From: Alteromonadaceae bacterium
Lineage (GTDB): Bacteria > Pseudomonadota > Gammaproteobacteria > Enterobacterales > Alteromonadaceae
Length of the DNA stretch: 64,000 nucleotides
NCBI GenBank assembly: GCA_013216015.1
Contig: JABSOI010000012.1
Span: 1 to 64,000 of the forward strand
Reading direction: 5' to 3'
Shown here: piece by piece, positions 18,642 to 28,941 of the stretch
Numbering within the stretch: position 1 is the stretch's first letter
Layout of the letters: each line of letters starts with the position of its first letter
The notes under the pieces: generated by a model
What the model was told of the DNA's origin: nothing
Seen by the model: the letters and a program-made list of their open reading frames with translations, nothing else
Databases searched by the model: none
Position numbers and translations under genes: made by a program

Positions 18642-19418
18642 CTAATTTGAGAACATCAAAGCAGTTAATATAAAATCTAAACTTAATACCCACAAAGACG
18701 ACTGCACAACCGTAGCCGTTGTTGCTTTACTTATGCCTTCTGATGTTGGATCACAATCATAGCCTTTAAAAACAGCAATCCAAGTGATCACAAAAGCAAA
18801 GACAATACTTTTGATTATGCTATTAACTATATCTTTTTCAAAATCCACCTGGCCTTGCATCACTGACCAAAAAGTACCGGAATCCACCCCTAACCAATCA
18901 ACACCAACTAAATGTGCACCTAATATACCTACTGCAGAAAACATCGCAGTAAGCAATGGCAAACTAATCAGACCAGCCCAAAAACGTGGTGCAATGATCC
19001 GTCTCAAAGGATCAACCGCCATCATTTCTAAACTGGATAACTGCTCAGTAGCTTTCATTAAACCAATTTCAGCAGTTAAGGCTGAACCAGCCCTGCCCGC
19101 AAATAATAATGCCGCAATTACCGGACCTAACTCCCTGATTAATGACAGTGCTACCATAGGTCCTAAACTTGCCTCTGCACCATAACCGACCAAAATGGTA
19201 TAACCCTGTAACGCTAAAACCATGCCGATAAAAGTACCTGAAACAATAATTATAACGAGAGACAATACCCCAACAGCATACAATTGATTCAATAATAAAG
19301 GAAAACCCTTTTTAGGATTTGGCACATGAGCAAGTGCAGATATCAGTAATATTAATGCACGCCCGATCCCGCTAATAATGGCAATTGCTTTTCGCCCTAG
19401 AAAATAAACCTGTTTCAT
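18642..19418 (-). CDS. mlaE: MlaE, permease subunit of the phospholipid transporter
   Basis: MlaE is the inner-membrane permease of the MlaFEDB ABC transporter that maintains lipid asymmetry of the outer membrane. The 258-residue product has five or so hydrophobic helices and the family motifs [40 protein letters not shown] and [24 protein letters not shown] (coupling region). It starts five bases after mlaF, so the two are probably coupled. Confidence 0.95.
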   Translation of the reverse strand: MKQVYFLGRKAIAIISGIGRALILLISALAHVPNPKKGFPLLLNQLYAVGVLSLVIIIVSGTFIGMVLALQGYTILVGYGAEASLGPMVALSLIRELGPVIAALLFAGRAGSALTAEIGLMKATEQLSSLEMMAVDPLRRIIAPRFWAGLISLPLLTAMFSAVGILGAHLVGVDWLGVDSGTFWSVMQGQVDFEKDIVNSIIKSIVFAFVITWIAVFKGYDCDPTSEGISKATTATVVQSSLWVLSLDFILTALMFSN

Positions 19419-19423
19419 TAGAG

Positions 19424-20248
19424 CTATCCTCGCCTGTTATTTGTAAACACAGTCTTGCGGATCAACTCTTCGCGATACGGTGCTGCTTTATAATGAAAAG
19501 GCACTGGACCATCCGATTCACCGTTAACAAACTGACGTACTAAAGGCGAAGTTTGCTCAGCTATTTGCTCTGGCGTTCCCTGACCAATTATTTTTTGTTC
19601 GGCAATAATGTATATGTAATCAGCAATCCCCATCACTTCAGGAACATCATGAGACACAACCACTGAAGTCAAACCTAACGCATCATTTAGCGATCTAATT
19701 AAACGAACAATCACGCCCATGGAAATGGGATCTTGTCCGGCAAACGGCTCATCGTATAAAATCAATTCTGGATCAAGCGCAATTGAACGCGCCAAAGCTG
19801 CTCGTCGTGCCATACCTCCCGAAAGTTCACTTGGACGAAGACCACGAGCACCGCGCAAACCTACTGCTTCAAGTTTCATCAACACCATTTTTTCAATCAA
19901 ATTTTCCGGTAAGTTCGTATGCTCGCGAATAGGGAAAGCAATATTATCGTAAACGCTCATTTCACTAAATAGAGCACCACTTTGAAAAAGCATACTCATA
20001 CGTTTACGCGTTTCATACAAAGCATTGCGAGATAAACGGGGAATATCTTTACCATCAAAAAAAATATTGCCAGATTCTGGTTTCAGTTGTCCACCGATCA
20101 AACGTAATAACGTAGTTTTTCCAATACCACTTGGCCCCATTATCGCCGTGACCTTACCTTTTGGGATCGATAAACTAATATCATTATAAATGACACGTTC
20201 TTCACGCTTAAACGTCATATTCCTAATATCGACAAGAATTTCTGACAT
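19424..20248 (-). CDS. mlaF: MlaF, ATPase subunit of the phospholipid transporter
   Basis: MlaF is the ABC ATPase that powers phospholipid movement. I start at ATG 20248 ([10 protein letters not shown]), giving 274 residues; the frame is open 13 codons further. Walker [10 protein letters not shown] is at 38-46, signature [14 protein letters not shown] near 143, Walker [14 protein letters not shown] near 164, and the H-loop VVSHDVPE after it. The C-terminal tail past residue 250 resembles the extension that grips the neighbouring subunit in E. coli MlaF. It is first in the mla run, so its promoter must be in the divergent gap 20249-20687. Confidence 0.95.
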   Translation of the reverse strand: MSEILVDIRNMTFKREERVIYNDISLSIPKGKVTAIMGPSGIGKTTLLRLIGGQLKPESGNIFFDGKDIPRLSRNALYETRKRMSMLFQSGALFSEMSVYDNIAFPIREHTNLPENLIEKMVLMKLEAVGLRGARGLRPSELSGGMARRAALARSIALDPELILYDEPFAGQDPISMGVIVRLIRSLNDALGLTSVVVSHDVPEVMGIADYIYIIAEQKIIGQGTPEQIAEQTSPLVRQFVNGESDGPVPFHYKAAPYREELIRKTVFTNNRRG

Positions 20249-20687
20249 ATTATAATTCTGTAAACCCCGTTTTAATAATAAATGCAAATGAATTTTACCC
20301 TAGAGATTTGACAAGTGCATCATAAAATCACCAATAAATGTGTAAAAAAGTGTAAAATAACGTCACAAAATTATTAAGTACTCCCGCTTTTTACCGCTAC
20401 TGTTGGAGCTATCCCGATTTCAAAACCAGATAAAAACCAGATAAAATCGGGTAAGACTTAAATCATCTGAAAATTTAAGATAGAATGTCCAGATTATGCT
20501 TATGCATAATCAAATAGCAATGGTATGAAACAAGCAAAATACTAATGAAGTTTCACCTTTGTTTCTAATTTTACCAAACAGGCTAAATTACGATCGATAA
20601 TTGCTCGTGTTTAGCTTTTTTTTTGTCGTCTTTTTCACGTGTTTTTTTTCATAATATGCAGTGACAGTTTATCCTGCGGAGTTATAG
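20249..20687. promoter_or_regulatory. Divergent promoter region between mlaF and yrbG
   Basis: A 439-base gap without genes separates divergent mlaF and yrbG. Inside it CCCGATTT (20413-20420) and AAATCGGG (20444-20451) form a perfect 8-bp stem. Its loop contains the direct repeat AACCAGATAAAA twice with offset. No T-run follows, so it is not a classic terminator. A T-rich stretch near 20617-20650 precedes yrbG. Promoters for both directions are expected here, but I cannot pin them. Confidence 0.45.
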
Positions 20688-21671
20688 ATGCTATTTCAAA
20701 TTTTTATATTACTGATGTCTCTTGTTGTTTTAGTATGGAGTGCTGACAAGTTTGTTTTTGGAGCATCTTCATTAGCAAGAAATTTGGGTATTTCACCAAT
20801 GATCATCGGCTTAACAATTGTAGCCATGGGCTCTTCAGCTCCTGAAATGATGACGGCTGCAACAGCATCTTTCCAAGGCAATCCCAATTTGGGTATAGGT
20901 AATGCCATCGGTTCAAATATTACCAATATAGCCTTAGTATTAGGTATTACCGCCCTATTTCAACCATTATCAGTTTCATCTAGTACCATAAAAAGGGAAA
21001 TCCCGCTATTGTTAGCTATTACTGCAGTAGCCTATTTGATGCTCTTTAATGATCACTTTAGCTTTATTGAGGGTTTAATTTTATTTATTGGCTTTATTGT
21101 ATATATTATTACTCTTTTAGTTATCGCTTTAAAAAGTACCAAAAATCGTCCTTGTGATGACCCTATGATTATCGAAGCTGAAAAAGAAGTCCCTAAAGCG
21201 GTCAGTACAAAACAGTCAGTACTATGGCTTGTTGTAGGGATCCTATTATTACCATTAAGTGCGAGCTACCTTGTCGACTCATCAATTTTTATCGCTCAGG
21301 CTTTTGGTATCAGTGATTTAGTTATCGGCTTGACCATAGTTGCCATTGGCACCAGTTTACCAGAGCTTGCTGCCAGTATAATGAGTATAATTAAAAAAGA
21401 AGACGATCTTGCATTAGGTAATATCATAGGCTCGAATATTTTTAATATTTTAGCTGTGTTATCACTTACAGGTTTAATTGCCCCCGGAGAGATTGACCCT
21501 AGCGTAGCAACGCGAGATGCACCCTATATGTTAGGGGTTACTCTTTTACTATTTATTTTGTGCTTAAGCCGCCGAATTGGTGATTTTAGCATTGGCAGAA
21601 CTAAGGGTGCCTTTTTGTTATTAACTTTTGCTGCATACCAGGTACTATTATTTAGTCAGATAAACAATTAA
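20688..21671 (+). CDS. yrbG: YrbG-type calcium/sodium antiporter (CaCA family)
   Basis: This inner-membrane cation exchanger belongs to the Ca2+:cation antiporter family, and YrbG is the E. coli homologue with unproven physiology. The 327-residue product has about ten transmembrane helices in two inverted halves. Each carries an alpha repeat: GLTIVAMGSSAPEMMTAATAS near 43-63 and GLTIVAIGTSLPELAASIMS near 215-234, with the paired GNAIGSNITNIALVLG and GNIIGSNIFNILAVL motifs. The acidic ion-binding Glu is present in both. CGGAG precedes the ATG by six bases. It heads the conserved run yrbG-kdsD-kdsC-lptCAB. Confidence 0.92.
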   Translation: MLFQIFILLMSLVVLVWSADKFVFGASSLARNLGISPMIIGLTIVAMGSSAPEMMTAATASFQGNPNLGIGNAIGSNITNIALVLGITALFQPLSVSSSTIKREIPLLLAITAVAYLMLFNDHFSFIEGLILFIGFIVYIITLLVIALKSTKNRPCDDPMIIEAEKEVPKAVSTKQSVLWLVVGILLLPLSASYLVDSSIFIAQAFGISDLVIGLTIVAIGTSLPELAASIMSIIKKEDDLALGNIIGSNIFNILAVLSLTGLIAPGEIDPSVATRDAPYMLGVTLLLFILCLSRRIGDFSIGRTKGAFLLLTFAAYQVLLFSQINN

Positions 21672-21741
21672 CATCAACGATTGGTGTAAAATTAGGCATG
21701 AACTTTTATGGCAAATACTATGGTTATAATTCAGAGCGACT

Positions 21742-22707
21742 ATGAAAAATTTTAAACAGTTAGCCAAAAATGTTATTCAAATTGAACAGCAAGCTATTAG
21801 TGAACTTATTCAATATATTGATGACGGTTTTGAATTAGCGTGCAAATTAATGTTTCATTGTAAAGGACGTATTATTGTCATTGGTATGGGAAAATCAGGC
21901 CATATTGGTGGAAAAATAGCGGCGACTTTAGCAAGCACAGGAACTCCGTCTTTTTTCGTTCACCCAGGAGAAGCCAGCCATGGTGATTTAGGCATGGTCA
22001 CCAGTGATGACGTTGTACTGACTATCTCAAATTCAGGTGAAACCAATGAAGTTCTGGCAATAATTCCAGTACTCAAACGCATTGGCGCAAAATTAATCGC
22101 CATGACAGGAAACCCTGAATCTACCCTCGCAAAATTAGCTGATACCCATGTATGTATTCAAGTTTCAAAAGAAGCTTGTCCATTAGGTTTAGCCCCAACT
22201 TCCAGTACTACAGCCACGTTAGTAATGGGTGATGCACTTGCTGTTGCCTTACTTAACGCCAGAGGTTTTACTGCTGATGATTTTGCCTTATCCCATCCGG
22301 GTGGAAGTTTAGGTAAACGTTTATTACTCAGGCTTGAAGATATAATGCACACTGGAGAAAATTTACCTGCAGTGTCTAGTGACGCTTTAATTAAAGATGC
22401 ATTAGTTGAAATGTCGCTAAAAGGTTTGGGGATGACAGCAATAATCGATGCTGACAACAAACTCATCGGATTATTCACCGATGGAGATTTACGCCGAATT
22501 CTCGACGATCAAGTAGATATTCATCAAGACAAAATAACAACAGTAATGACTCGTTCGCCAACAGTTGCTTCTGCCGAAATGCTGGCTGCCGAAGCAATAA
22601 AAATTATGGAGGACAAAAAAATAAATGGTTTAATTATTGTTGACAGTCATAATAGTCCTATAGGTGCAATGAATATGCAAAACTTGCTAAAATCTGGAGT
22701 ACTGTAA
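21742..22707 (+). CDS. kdsD: D-arabinose 5-phosphate isomerase KdsD
   Basis: KdsD converts D-ribulose 5-phosphate to D-arabinose 5-phosphate, the first step toward Kdo of lipopolysaccharide. The 321-residue product has an N-terminal SIS domain (GMGKSGHIGGKIAATLASTG near 49-68, then HPGEASHGDLGM) and two CBS domains in the C-terminal half (DIMHTGENLPAV near 199 and VMTRSPTVASAEM near 270). The usual family length is 320-330. It is followed directly by kdsC and the lpt genes, giving a Kdo/LPS supply-and-export cluster. Confidence 0.95.
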   Translation: MKNFKQLAKNVIQIEQQAISELIQYIDDGFELACKLMFHCKGRIIVIGMGKSGHIGGKIAATLASTGTPSFFVHPGEASHGDLGMVTSDDVVLTISNSGETNEVLAIIPVLKRIGAKLIAMTGNPESTLAKLADTHVCIQVSKEACPLGLAPTSSTTATLVMGDALAVALLNARGFTADDFALSHPGGSLGKRLLLRLEDIMHTGENLPAVSSDALIKDALVEMSLKGLGMTAIIDADNKLIGLFTDGDLRRILDDQVDIHQDKITTVMTRSPTVASAEMLAAEAIKIMEDKKINGLIIVDSHNSPIGAMNMQNLLKSGVL

Positions 22708-22711
22708 ATTA

Positions 22712-23272
22712 GTGAACACTTCAACCATCAACACCCTTTACGGCAACGTAGCTCAAGAGTTATTAATCAATGCCGGCAAAATAAAATTATTTGTTTGTGA
22801 TATCGACGGCGTATTCTCAGATGGTCGAATATATTTAGGAAATAATGGCGAAGAACTTAAGGCCTTTCATACTAAAGACGGTTTTGGGATTAAAGCACTC
22901 ATTGCAAGTGGTGTTGAAGTTGCTGTAATTACAGGCCGTCGTTCAAATATTGTTAGTCAACGAATGCAAGCCCTTAATGTTAAACATATAATACAGGGCG
23001 AAGAAAATAAATTACCTGCATTAAAAACTTTAGCAAAACAACTTGAACTAAACATTGAAGAAATAGCCTATATAGGTGATGATGTTCCAGACCTTGCTTG
23101 TATTGAATATGTTGGCCTAGGTGTGGCGGTTAAAGATGCGCATCCTGCAGTCGTCAAATGTGCAGATTATATTACCTTTACCCGTGGTGGTTTTGGTGCA
23201 GTCAGGGAAGTATGCGACCTGATAATGCAGTGTCAAAATAACTTGGCAAACGCTAGCGGTGTTAGTGTATGA
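22712..23272 (+). CDS. kdsC: Kdo-8-phosphate phosphatase KdsC
   Basis: KdsC removes phosphate from 3-deoxy-D-manno-octulosonate 8-phosphate to yield Kdo. The 186-residue product is a capless HAD phosphatase: nucleophile motif VCDIDGVFSDG with Asp30 and Asp32, motif II VAVITGRRS near 71, and motif III/IV GDDVPDLACIEYVGLGVAV near 124. It starts with GTG five bases after the kdsD stop and overlaps lptC by four bases (GTATGA junction). Confidence 0.95.
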   Translation: MNTSTINTLYGNVAQELLINAGKIKLFVCDIDGVFSDGRIYLGNNGEELKAFHTKDGFGIKALIASGVEVAVITGRRSNIVSQRMQALNVKHIIQGEENKLPALKTLAKQLELNIEEIAYIGDDVPDLACIEYVGLGVAVKDAHPAVVKCADYITFTRGGFGAVREVCDLIMQCQNNLANASGVSV

Positions 23273-23835
23273 CAAAATTAAACAGCTTTATTGTTGCTAT
23301 CACTCTCTTCAGTGCCATTATTTACGGGATAATAGAATGGTACACACCAGATAATACTGCTGTAAATATAATCGACTCTCAATTAACTCCTGATTATATT
23401 GCAGAATCATTAAAAAGTGACATTTATAATAAATCAGGTATCTTAACTTATATTATTAATGCACAGAGAATGGAACATTATGCCAAGCTTGAGGTCACAC
23501 ACTTTGAGTTTCCAAAATTCACTTTGTTTCCTAAAGATAGTGAATTCCCTTGGGAAATTACCGCAAATGAAGCAACACTTTATGGTAATAACCTCGTAAT
23601 TTTAGAAAATCGAGTTCGTTTAGTATCTACCGATAACAACAGTTTGGTTCGAGAAATTCAAGGCAAGCATTTAGAGTTAGATTTGAATACCAATATTATA
23701 AGCTCAGAACAAGCGATCAAAATCCTAGGCAAAGACTTTGCAGAACAAGGATCAGGATTGATTGTCGATTTAAACACTAACAAGATGACATTAACTGAAC
23801 ATGAATATACTATTTTTAAAAAAACAAGTAGCTAA
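23269..23835 (+). CDS. lptC: LptC, inner-membrane LPS transport protein
   Basis: LptC links the LptB2FG transporter to the periplasmic LptA bridge that carries lipopolysaccharide to the outer membrane. The 188-residue product has one N-terminal transmembrane segment (about 6-24, FIVAITLFSAIIYGIIEWY) and a beta-jellyroll periplasmic part with YNKSGILTYIINAQRMEHY and WEITANEATLYGNN. The length matches E. coli LptC (191). Its end overlaps the lptA start by 35 bases. Confidence 0.92.
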   Translation: MTKLNSFIVAITLFSAIIYGIIEWYTPDNTAVNIIDSQLTPDYIAESLKSDIYNKSGILTYIINAQRMEHYAKLEVTHFEFPKFTLFPKDSEFPWEITANEATLYGNNLVILENRVRLVSTDNNSLVREIQGKHLELDLNTNIISSEQAIKILGKDFAEQGSGLIVDLNTNKMTLTEHEYTIFKKTSS

Positions 23836-24334
23836 TCTACTATTATTAGGCACCTTAATGTTTTTGCTTATACCATTAAGTTTTGCTGCCAAAATTGATC
23901 TTGATAAAGAAGTTAAGATCACAGCAAAAAGCCAAACAAGTGACTTGAAAACCAAAATACTCAGTTATATTGACAATGTACAAATCTCCCAAGGTTCAGT
24001 CATTATTAAAGCAGATTTAGCACAAGTATATACACAAGCTAACAGCAATAACAAAGTCTACATTCTCAAAGGAAAGCCTGCTACATTCGAACAAACATTA
24101 GAAGATGGTTCACAAATTAGATTAGAAGCAAATGAAATAAAATACGAACCATCAATTTATATGGTTACTATCACAGAAAATGCGCGGTTTATTTCCCCAG
24201 TGAGTGATGTTCGTGCCAGTAAAATCACCTATAATACCCTCACTGAAACACAGGAAGCTGCCAGTAACAATAATGAAATTGTCACCACAATTTTAAAGCC
24301 CGCAATATTGAAAACAAAAAAGGCAAAAAAATAA
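23801..24334 (+). CDS. lptA: LptA, periplasmic LPS bridge protein
   Basis: LptA forms the periplasmic bridge along which lipopolysaccharide moves from LptC to LptD. The 177-residue product has a signal peptide (hydrophobic to about residue 30, ending PLSFAAKID) and the OstA-type jellyroll: SYIDNVQISQGSVIIKADLAQVYTQ and LEANEIKYEPSIYMVTITENARF. The ATG used lies 35 bases inside lptC, which gives a good signal peptide, so translation is likely coupled. The C-terminus is lysine-rich. Confidence 0.93.
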   Translation: MNILFLKKQVANLLLLGTLMFLLIPLSFAAKIDLDKEVKITAKSQTSDLKTKILSYIDNVQISQGSVIIKADLAQVYTQANSNNKVYILKGKPATFEQTLEDGSQIRLEANEIKYEPSIYMVTITENARFISPVSDVRASKITYNTLTETQEAASNNNEIVTTILKPAILKTKKAKK

Positions 24335-24337
24335 TCC

Positions 24338-25081
24338 ATGACTATAGTCAATAGTGAATCTACACTTATTGCCGATGGACTAGCCAAGTCCTATAAGGGT
24401 CGAAAAGTTGTAAAAAACGTTAGTTTAAAAGTTGCATCTGGACAAATAGTCGGCTTACTTGGGCCAAATGGGGCTGGGAAAACTACCTCTTTTTATATGA
24501 TAGTTGGTTTAGTCGCCAGTGATCATGGTCGAATAATACTTAATGGTGAAGATCTTACGCATTTCCCTATGCATGAACGCGCTAGAAAAGGCATCGGCTA
24601 TTTACCGCAAGAAGCATCAATATTCAGAAAATTAACGGTTTACGATAATATTATGGCAATATTACAAACACGTAAATCGCTGACACCCGTTGAAAGAGAA
24701 GAACAGTTGGAACATTTGGTTGAAGAGTTTAACATCGGCCATATAACAGATAACCTTGGTATGAGTTTATCAGGCGGCGAACGACGTCGTGTTGAAATAG
24801 CACGTGCATTAGCTGCTGATCCAAAATTTATTTTACTTGATGAACCTTTTGCAGGTGTAGATCCTATTTCCGTAGGAGATATCAAAAAAATTATTTTGCA
24901 ATTAAAGCACCGTGGTATTGGGATCCTGATAACCGACCATAATGTAAGAGAAACACTAGATGTTTGCGAGCATGCTTACATCGTGAGTCATGGTGATTTA
25001 ATTGCAGAAGGTGATGCGGATCAAATACTTGCTAATCAACAAGTCAGAGATGTATACCTTGGTGAGCAATTCACGCTATAG
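24338..25081 (+). CDS. lptB: LptB, ATPase of the LPS export system
   Basis: LptB powers extraction of lipopolysaccharide from the inner membrane with LptFG. The 247-residue product has Walker [10 protein letters not shown] (42-50), Q-loop [11 protein letters not shown] (87-97), signature LSGGE (144-148), Walker [11 protein letters not shown] (164-173) and the H-loop TDHNVRE. The family-specific stretch [14 protein letters not shown] is intact. It is followed by a 195-base gap in which AGGGGT (25101-25106) and ACCCCT (25117-25122) form a small hairpin without a T-run. Confidence 0.97.
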   Translation: MTIVNSESTLIADGLAKSYKGRKVVKNVSLKVASGQIVGLLGPNGAGKTTSFYMIVGLVASDHGRIILNGEDLTHFPMHERARKGIGYLPQEASIFRKLTVYDNIMAILQTRKSLTPVEREEQLEHLVEEFNIGHITDNLGMSLSGGERRRVEIARALAADPKFILLDEPFAGVDPISVGDIKKIILQLKHRGIGILITDHNVRETLDVCEHAYIVSHGDLIAEGDADQILANQQVRDVYLGEQFTL

Positions 25082-25276
25082 TGAGTTTTGTGATACTTTA
25101 AGGGGTGTAGCCTGTTACCCCTCGCTCAGCTTGCTTTCAAGAAAGGTCTAGATGCGCTCTGAAACTGTATTTCCCAGTAGCTTGGGTATATAGTTAAGAT
25201 ATTAGATTTACAAATAGAACATTTATCACTGAATTCAATTTAGTTTTAGTGAAACCAAAGGAAAAAGATAACGTAA

Positions 25277-26788
25277 ATGCGCCCTACACTTCAACTCCGT
25301 ATAGGACAACAATTAACTATGACGCCCCAGTTGCAACAAGCAATCAAGCTTTTGCAGCTATCGACATTGGATTTACAACAAGAAATTCAAGAAGCGTTGG
25401 AAAGCAATCCTTTGCTTGAAGTTGACGAAACACAATCTATCTCATCGGAAGATAAAGCTGACAATTTAGAAGAAGCATATACAGCATCAAGCAGTAGTGA
25501 TAATGAACCGCAAGTATCTGATGGTAGTGAAGATTCAAGTCCGAGTATAGATGAAATATCAACATCCGAAGCTTTGGGCAAAACAGATATCCCCGAAGAA
25601 CTTAATAACGATACAACCTGGGATGACAATTATAGTGCAAGCACGTCAAGCAGCAGTGTAGGCCCAGCCTCAGAAGACTATACTTATCAAGGTGAAACTA
25701 AAGATTCCATCCGGGATCACTTATTATGGCAAATGGAATTAAGCCCATTTACTGATACTGATCGAACAATAGCTATTGCTATTATTGAAGCAATAGATGA
25801 TGCTGGTTATATGACAGTATCAAGTGACGATATTCTACAAAGTGTTGGCATTGAAGATGTTGAACTAGATGAAGTTGAAGTGGTATTAAAACGCATTAAC
25901 TTGTTTGATCCAATTGGTGTTGCCGCTCGCTCGATCCCTGAGTGTTTATTAATTCAACTTAATCAATTTGATGCAGACACTGATTGGTTAAGTGAAGCAA
26001 AACTAGTTGTCACTGAGTACATCGATCTACTCGGTAACCGTGACTATCGTCAATTAATGCGCAAAACCAAATTAAAAGAAGAACAACTCAGGGAAGTGAT
26101 CAGGTTAATTCAATCTCTCGATCCCAGACCTGGTGACAGTGTCATAAAAAGTGATGACCAGTACGTTATTCCAGATGTTTCTGTAGAAAAAAAGAATGGT
26201 CGCTGGATTGTTGAACTTAATCCAGATACCGCTCCAAAATTAAGTATTAATCAACAATATGCCGCGATGACAAAAAGTATGAAGTCATCAACAAGTGATG
26301 GACAATTTATACGCTCAAATTTACAAGAAGCTAAATGGTTTATCAAGAGTTTAGAAAATCGTAATGATACCTTACTAAAAGTATCAAATTGTATCGTTCA
26401 ACGACAACAAGGGTTTTTTGAACATGGCGCTGAGGCGATGCGCCCTATGGTATTAAACGATATCGCTGAAGCCGTAGATATGCATGAATCGACGATTTCA
26501 CGTGTTACTACCCAAAAATACATGCATACCCCGAGAGGAATATTCGAATTAAAATATTTCTTCTCTAGCCACGTTAATACTGAAAATGGAGGAGAGTGTT
26601 CATCAACTGCAATACGCGCATTAATCAAAAAATTGGTCGCCGCTGAAATTCCGGCAAAACCATTGAGTGACAGCAAAATGGCAGACTTATTAGCTGACCA
26701 GGGTATTAATGTTGCCAGAAGGACTATAGCCAAATACCGAGAATCTTTGTCTATACCGCCGTCTAATCAACGTAAAAGTTTACTTTAA
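25277..26788 (+). CDS. rpoN: RNA polymerase sigma-54 factor RpoN
   Basis: RpoN directs RNA polymerase to -24/-12 promoters and needs AAA+ activators. The 503-residue product shows region I at the N-terminus ([29 protein letters not shown]), a very acidic and serine-rich linker (about 55-140), the core-binding region, a helix-turn-helix ([28 protein letters not shown]), and the RpoN box [10 protein letters not shown] near the end. The acidic linker is longer than in E. coli, accounting for the extra length (477 there). The rpoN-hpf-ptsN-rapZ-npr order is the standard one. Confidence 0.97.
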   Translation: MRPTLQLRIGQQLTMTPQLQQAIKLLQLSTLDLQQEIQEALESNPLLEVDETQSISSEDKADNLEEAYTASSSSDNEPQVSDGSEDSSPSIDEISTSEALGKTDIPEELNNDTTWDDNYSASTSSSSVGPASEDYTYQGETKDSIRDHLLWQMELSPFTDTDRTIAIAIIEAIDDAGYMTVSSDDILQSVGIEDVELDEVEVVLKRINLFDPIGVAARSIPECLLIQLNQFDADTDWLSEAKLVVTEYIDLLGNRDYRQLMRKTKLKEEQLREVIRLIQSLDPRPGDSVIKSDDQYVIPDVSVEKKNGRWIVELNPDTAPKLSINQQYAAMTKSMKSSTSDGQFIRSNLQEAKWFIKSLENRNDTLLKVSNCIVQRQQGFFEHGAEAMRPMVLNDIAEAVDMHESTISRVTTQKYMHTPRGIFELKYFFSSHVNTENGGECSSTAIRALIKKLVAAEIPAKPLSDSKMADLLADQGINVARRTIAKYRESLSIPPSNQRKSLL

Positions 26789-26829
26789 GTAATTTACAAT
26801 ACTTTCATTTGAGAGAAGGATAAAAGCTT

Positions 26830-27117
26830 ATGCAAATTAATCTTACCGGACACCACGTAGAAATTACCGATTCATTGCGCGATTACGTTAATACCAAATT
26901 TACAAAATTGGAGCGACATTTTGATCATATCAATAATGTTCATGTCGTTCTAAATGTCGAAAAATTAAAACAACAAGCTGAAGCGACTGTTCACCTGAAT
27001 GGCAGCGAAGTTTTTGCCTCTTCTCAAAATGACGATATGTATGCGTCTATTGATTCATTAATTGACAAACTTAACCGTCAAATATTGAAACACAAAGGCA
27101 AAATTAACCATCACTAA
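26830..27117 (+). CDS. hpf: Ribosome hibernation promoting factor (short HPF)
   Basis: Short HPF binds the 30S decoding region in stationary phase and, with RMF, helps form inactive 100S ribosomes. The 95-residue product is the short form: MQINLTGHHVEITDSLRDYVNTKF at the start, HVVLNVEKLKQQAEATVHLNG in the middle, and YASIDSLIDKLNRQILKHKGK at the end. AGAGAAGGA precedes the ATG. It follows rpoN by 41 bases. Confidence 0.94.
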   Translation: MQINLTGHHVEITDSLRDYVNTKFTKLERHFDHINNVHVVLNVEKLKQQAEATVHLNGSEVFASSQNDDMYASIDSLIDKLNRQILKHKGKINHH

Positions 27118-27135
27118 CCTTTTGATGTAAATATT

Positions 27136-27588
27136 ATGAAGTTGCAAAACATCTTAACTCCAGACTGCACCTTGTGTGCAGTTTCTTGTTCCAGTAAAAA
27201 GCGTATTTTTGATACGATCTGCTCACTTGCCGCAAAGAAAACCAGCGAATTAAGCCATCAAGACCTACTTGACAGCTTGATGACACGCGAACAAATGGGC
27301 AGTACAGGTATTGGAAATGGTATCGCTATTCCTCATGGCAAATTAAGCCAGGGTAATCAAGTTATCGCTGTAGTAGTAACCACAGCGCAACCTATAGCAT
27401 TTGATGCAATAGATAATAAACCTGTTGATATTTTCGTTGCTCTTTTTGTACCTGAAGACAGCTGCCAGGAACACTTATCGACCTTACAGAGTATTGCTGC
27501 ATTTTTTGGTAATAAAAAAAGCAGTAAACAAATTAGAAAATGTCAGAGTGATCAACAATTATTCCAACTAATTACCCAAGAGAACTAA
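27136..27588 (+). CDS. ptsN: Nitrogen PTS enzyme IIA (PtsN)
   Basis: EIIA-Ntr is the terminal phosphate acceptor of the regulatory nitrogen phosphotransfer chain (EI-Ntr, Npr, EIIA-Ntr) and controls potassium and other transport. The 150-residue product has the phosphorylated His67 in GIGNGIAIPHGKL and the family stretch PIAFDAIDNKPVDIFVALFVPED. No sugar permease genes accompany it. It sits between hpf and rapZ, as in E. coli. Confidence 0.95.
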   Translation: MKLQNILTPDCTLCAVSCSSKKRIFDTICSLAAKKTSELSHQDLLDSLMTREQMGSTGIGNGIAIPHGKLSQGNQVIAVVVTTAQPIAFDAIDNKPVDIFVALFVPEDSCQEHLSTLQSIAAFFGNKKSSKQIRKCQSDQQLFQLITQEN

Positions 27589-27594
27589 GCTCGA

Positions 27595-28449
27595 ATGAAG
27601 CTAATTATTGTTAGTGGTCGCTCCGGTTCCGGAAAAAGTGTCGCTTTAAGAGTACTAGAAGATCTAGGATTTTACTGTGTTGATAATATCCCGGTCAACC
27701 TATTGCCAGCGTTAATTCATACCGTTATTCACGATTGTGACAAAGTGGCTGTAAGTTTAGACGTACGAAATCTCCCCGATGACCCTAAAGATGTTTCCGA
27801 GATATTAGAATATCTGCCCAATACCGTTGAATTAGACATATTATATTTGGATGCTAATGACTCCGATCTTATCCGGAGATTCAGCGAAACACGTCGATTA
27901 CATCCACTAATAAAAAAAGGTATCGCTTTAGACCAAGCAATTTCGCTTGAGAAAAATTTGCTTGAACCTGTCTCAAGTCGAGCTGATTTATATATAAATA
28001 CCAGCCAGTTGAGTCCTCATCAATTGGCCGATCTTGTGCGTGAACGCATTCTGGGTAAAAAAACAGGTTCTATGGTAGTTGTGTTTGAATCGTTTGGTTT
28101 TAAACATGGTGTTCCACAAGATGCTGATTATGTCTTTGATGCACGTTTTTTACCTAACCCTTTTTGGGAACAAGACTTAAAAAAATATACTGGCCAGGAT
28201 CAACCAGTAAAAGATTTTCTTGCCAGCCAACCCATTGTCACTAAATTTATCTGGCAAATAAACAGCTTCATGATGACATGGTTACCCCATTTAGAACGAA
28301 ACAACCGCAGCTACATTACTATTGCTATTGGTTGCACAGGAGGTAAACATCGTTCAGTTTACATTGCGGAGCTATTAGCCAATAACCTGCGAAAAGAACG
28401 GGATGACGTGCAATCTCGACATCGAGATTTAAAAGTTGCGAGTACTTAA
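27595..28449 (+). CDS. rapZ: RNase adaptor RapZ
   Basis: RapZ binds glucosamine-6-phosphate and guides RNase E to the small RNA GlmZ in enteric bacteria, tuning glmS expression. The 284-residue product has an N-terminal P-loop GRSGSGKS (8-15) followed by VALRVLEDLGFYCVDNIPVNLLP, a Walker-B-like region, and the conserved C-terminal domain (FESFGFKHGVPQDADYVFDARFLPNPFW, then AIGCTGGKHRSVYIAE). The length is the standard 284. It ends one base before npr. Confidence 0.96.
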   Translation: MKLIIVSGRSGSGKSVALRVLEDLGFYCVDNIPVNLLPALIHTVIHDCDKVAVSLDVRNLPDDPKDVSEILEYLPNTVELDILYLDANDSDLIRRFSETRRLHPLIKKGIALDQAISLEKNLLEPVSSRADLYINTSQLSPHQLADLVRERILGKKTGSMVVVFESFGFKHGVPQDADYVFDARFLPNPFWEQDLKKYTGQDQPVKDFLASQPIVTKFIWQINSFMMTWLPHLERNNRSYITIAIGCTGGKHRSVYIAELLANNLRKERDDVQSRHRDLKVAST

Positions 28450-28725
28450 ATGAAGAGGGTTGAAAAATCATTAATTATTATGAATAAACTGGGCTTGCAT
28501 GCCAGAGCAGCAACTAAACTGGCACAATTAAGCCAAAAATTCAGTGCTCAAATTACCATCGTATTAAATGGAAAAAAAGCAGATGCCAGCAGTATTATGG
28601 CATTATTGTTACTTGCCGGGGCTCAAGGAAAAACAGTACAAGTGATCACGGAAGGTAAAGATGCGCAATGTGCTCTCGACAGCATTTGCCAACTTTTCAC
28701 AGATAAATTCGACGAAGCAGAATAA
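28450..28725 (+). CDS. ptsO: Phosphocarrier protein Npr of the nitrogen PTS
   Basis: Npr is the HPr-like carrier that passes phosphate from PtsP to PtsN. The 91-residue product has the active His17 in NKLGLHARAATKLAQLSQ and the DASSIMALLLLAGAQG region containing the serine that is equivalent to the regulatory site of HPr. The gene begins directly at the rapZ stop, so the two are coupled. A 210-base gap without a recognisable gene follows. Confidence 0.95.
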   Translation: MKRVEKSLIIMNKLGLHARAATKLAQLSQKFSAQITIVLNGKKADASSIMALLLLAGAQGKTVQVITEGKDAQCALDSICQLFTDKFDEAE

Positions 28726-28941
28726 TATATAAGCAATTTTATTGAATAATAACAAGCTGAACAAAGAACCTTATCGTGTTTCAATAAAAAAGCTGATTAA
28801 ACCACAGAGTTGAGATAAACTTAGGCTAGAAAATGCTTCCCGTTTATATTTGGCTTTCGTTAATAATTTTATTTTCCTCATAAATTAAAATTAATTAAGT
28901 ATCGTAACCTTTTTCATGCATTAAGCAGCACAAGGGTGTTT

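Noticed and set aside
20340..20687. Riboswitch upstream of yrbG
   Set aside because: Only one short hairpin with a repeated loop is present and no known aptamer pattern is recognisable.
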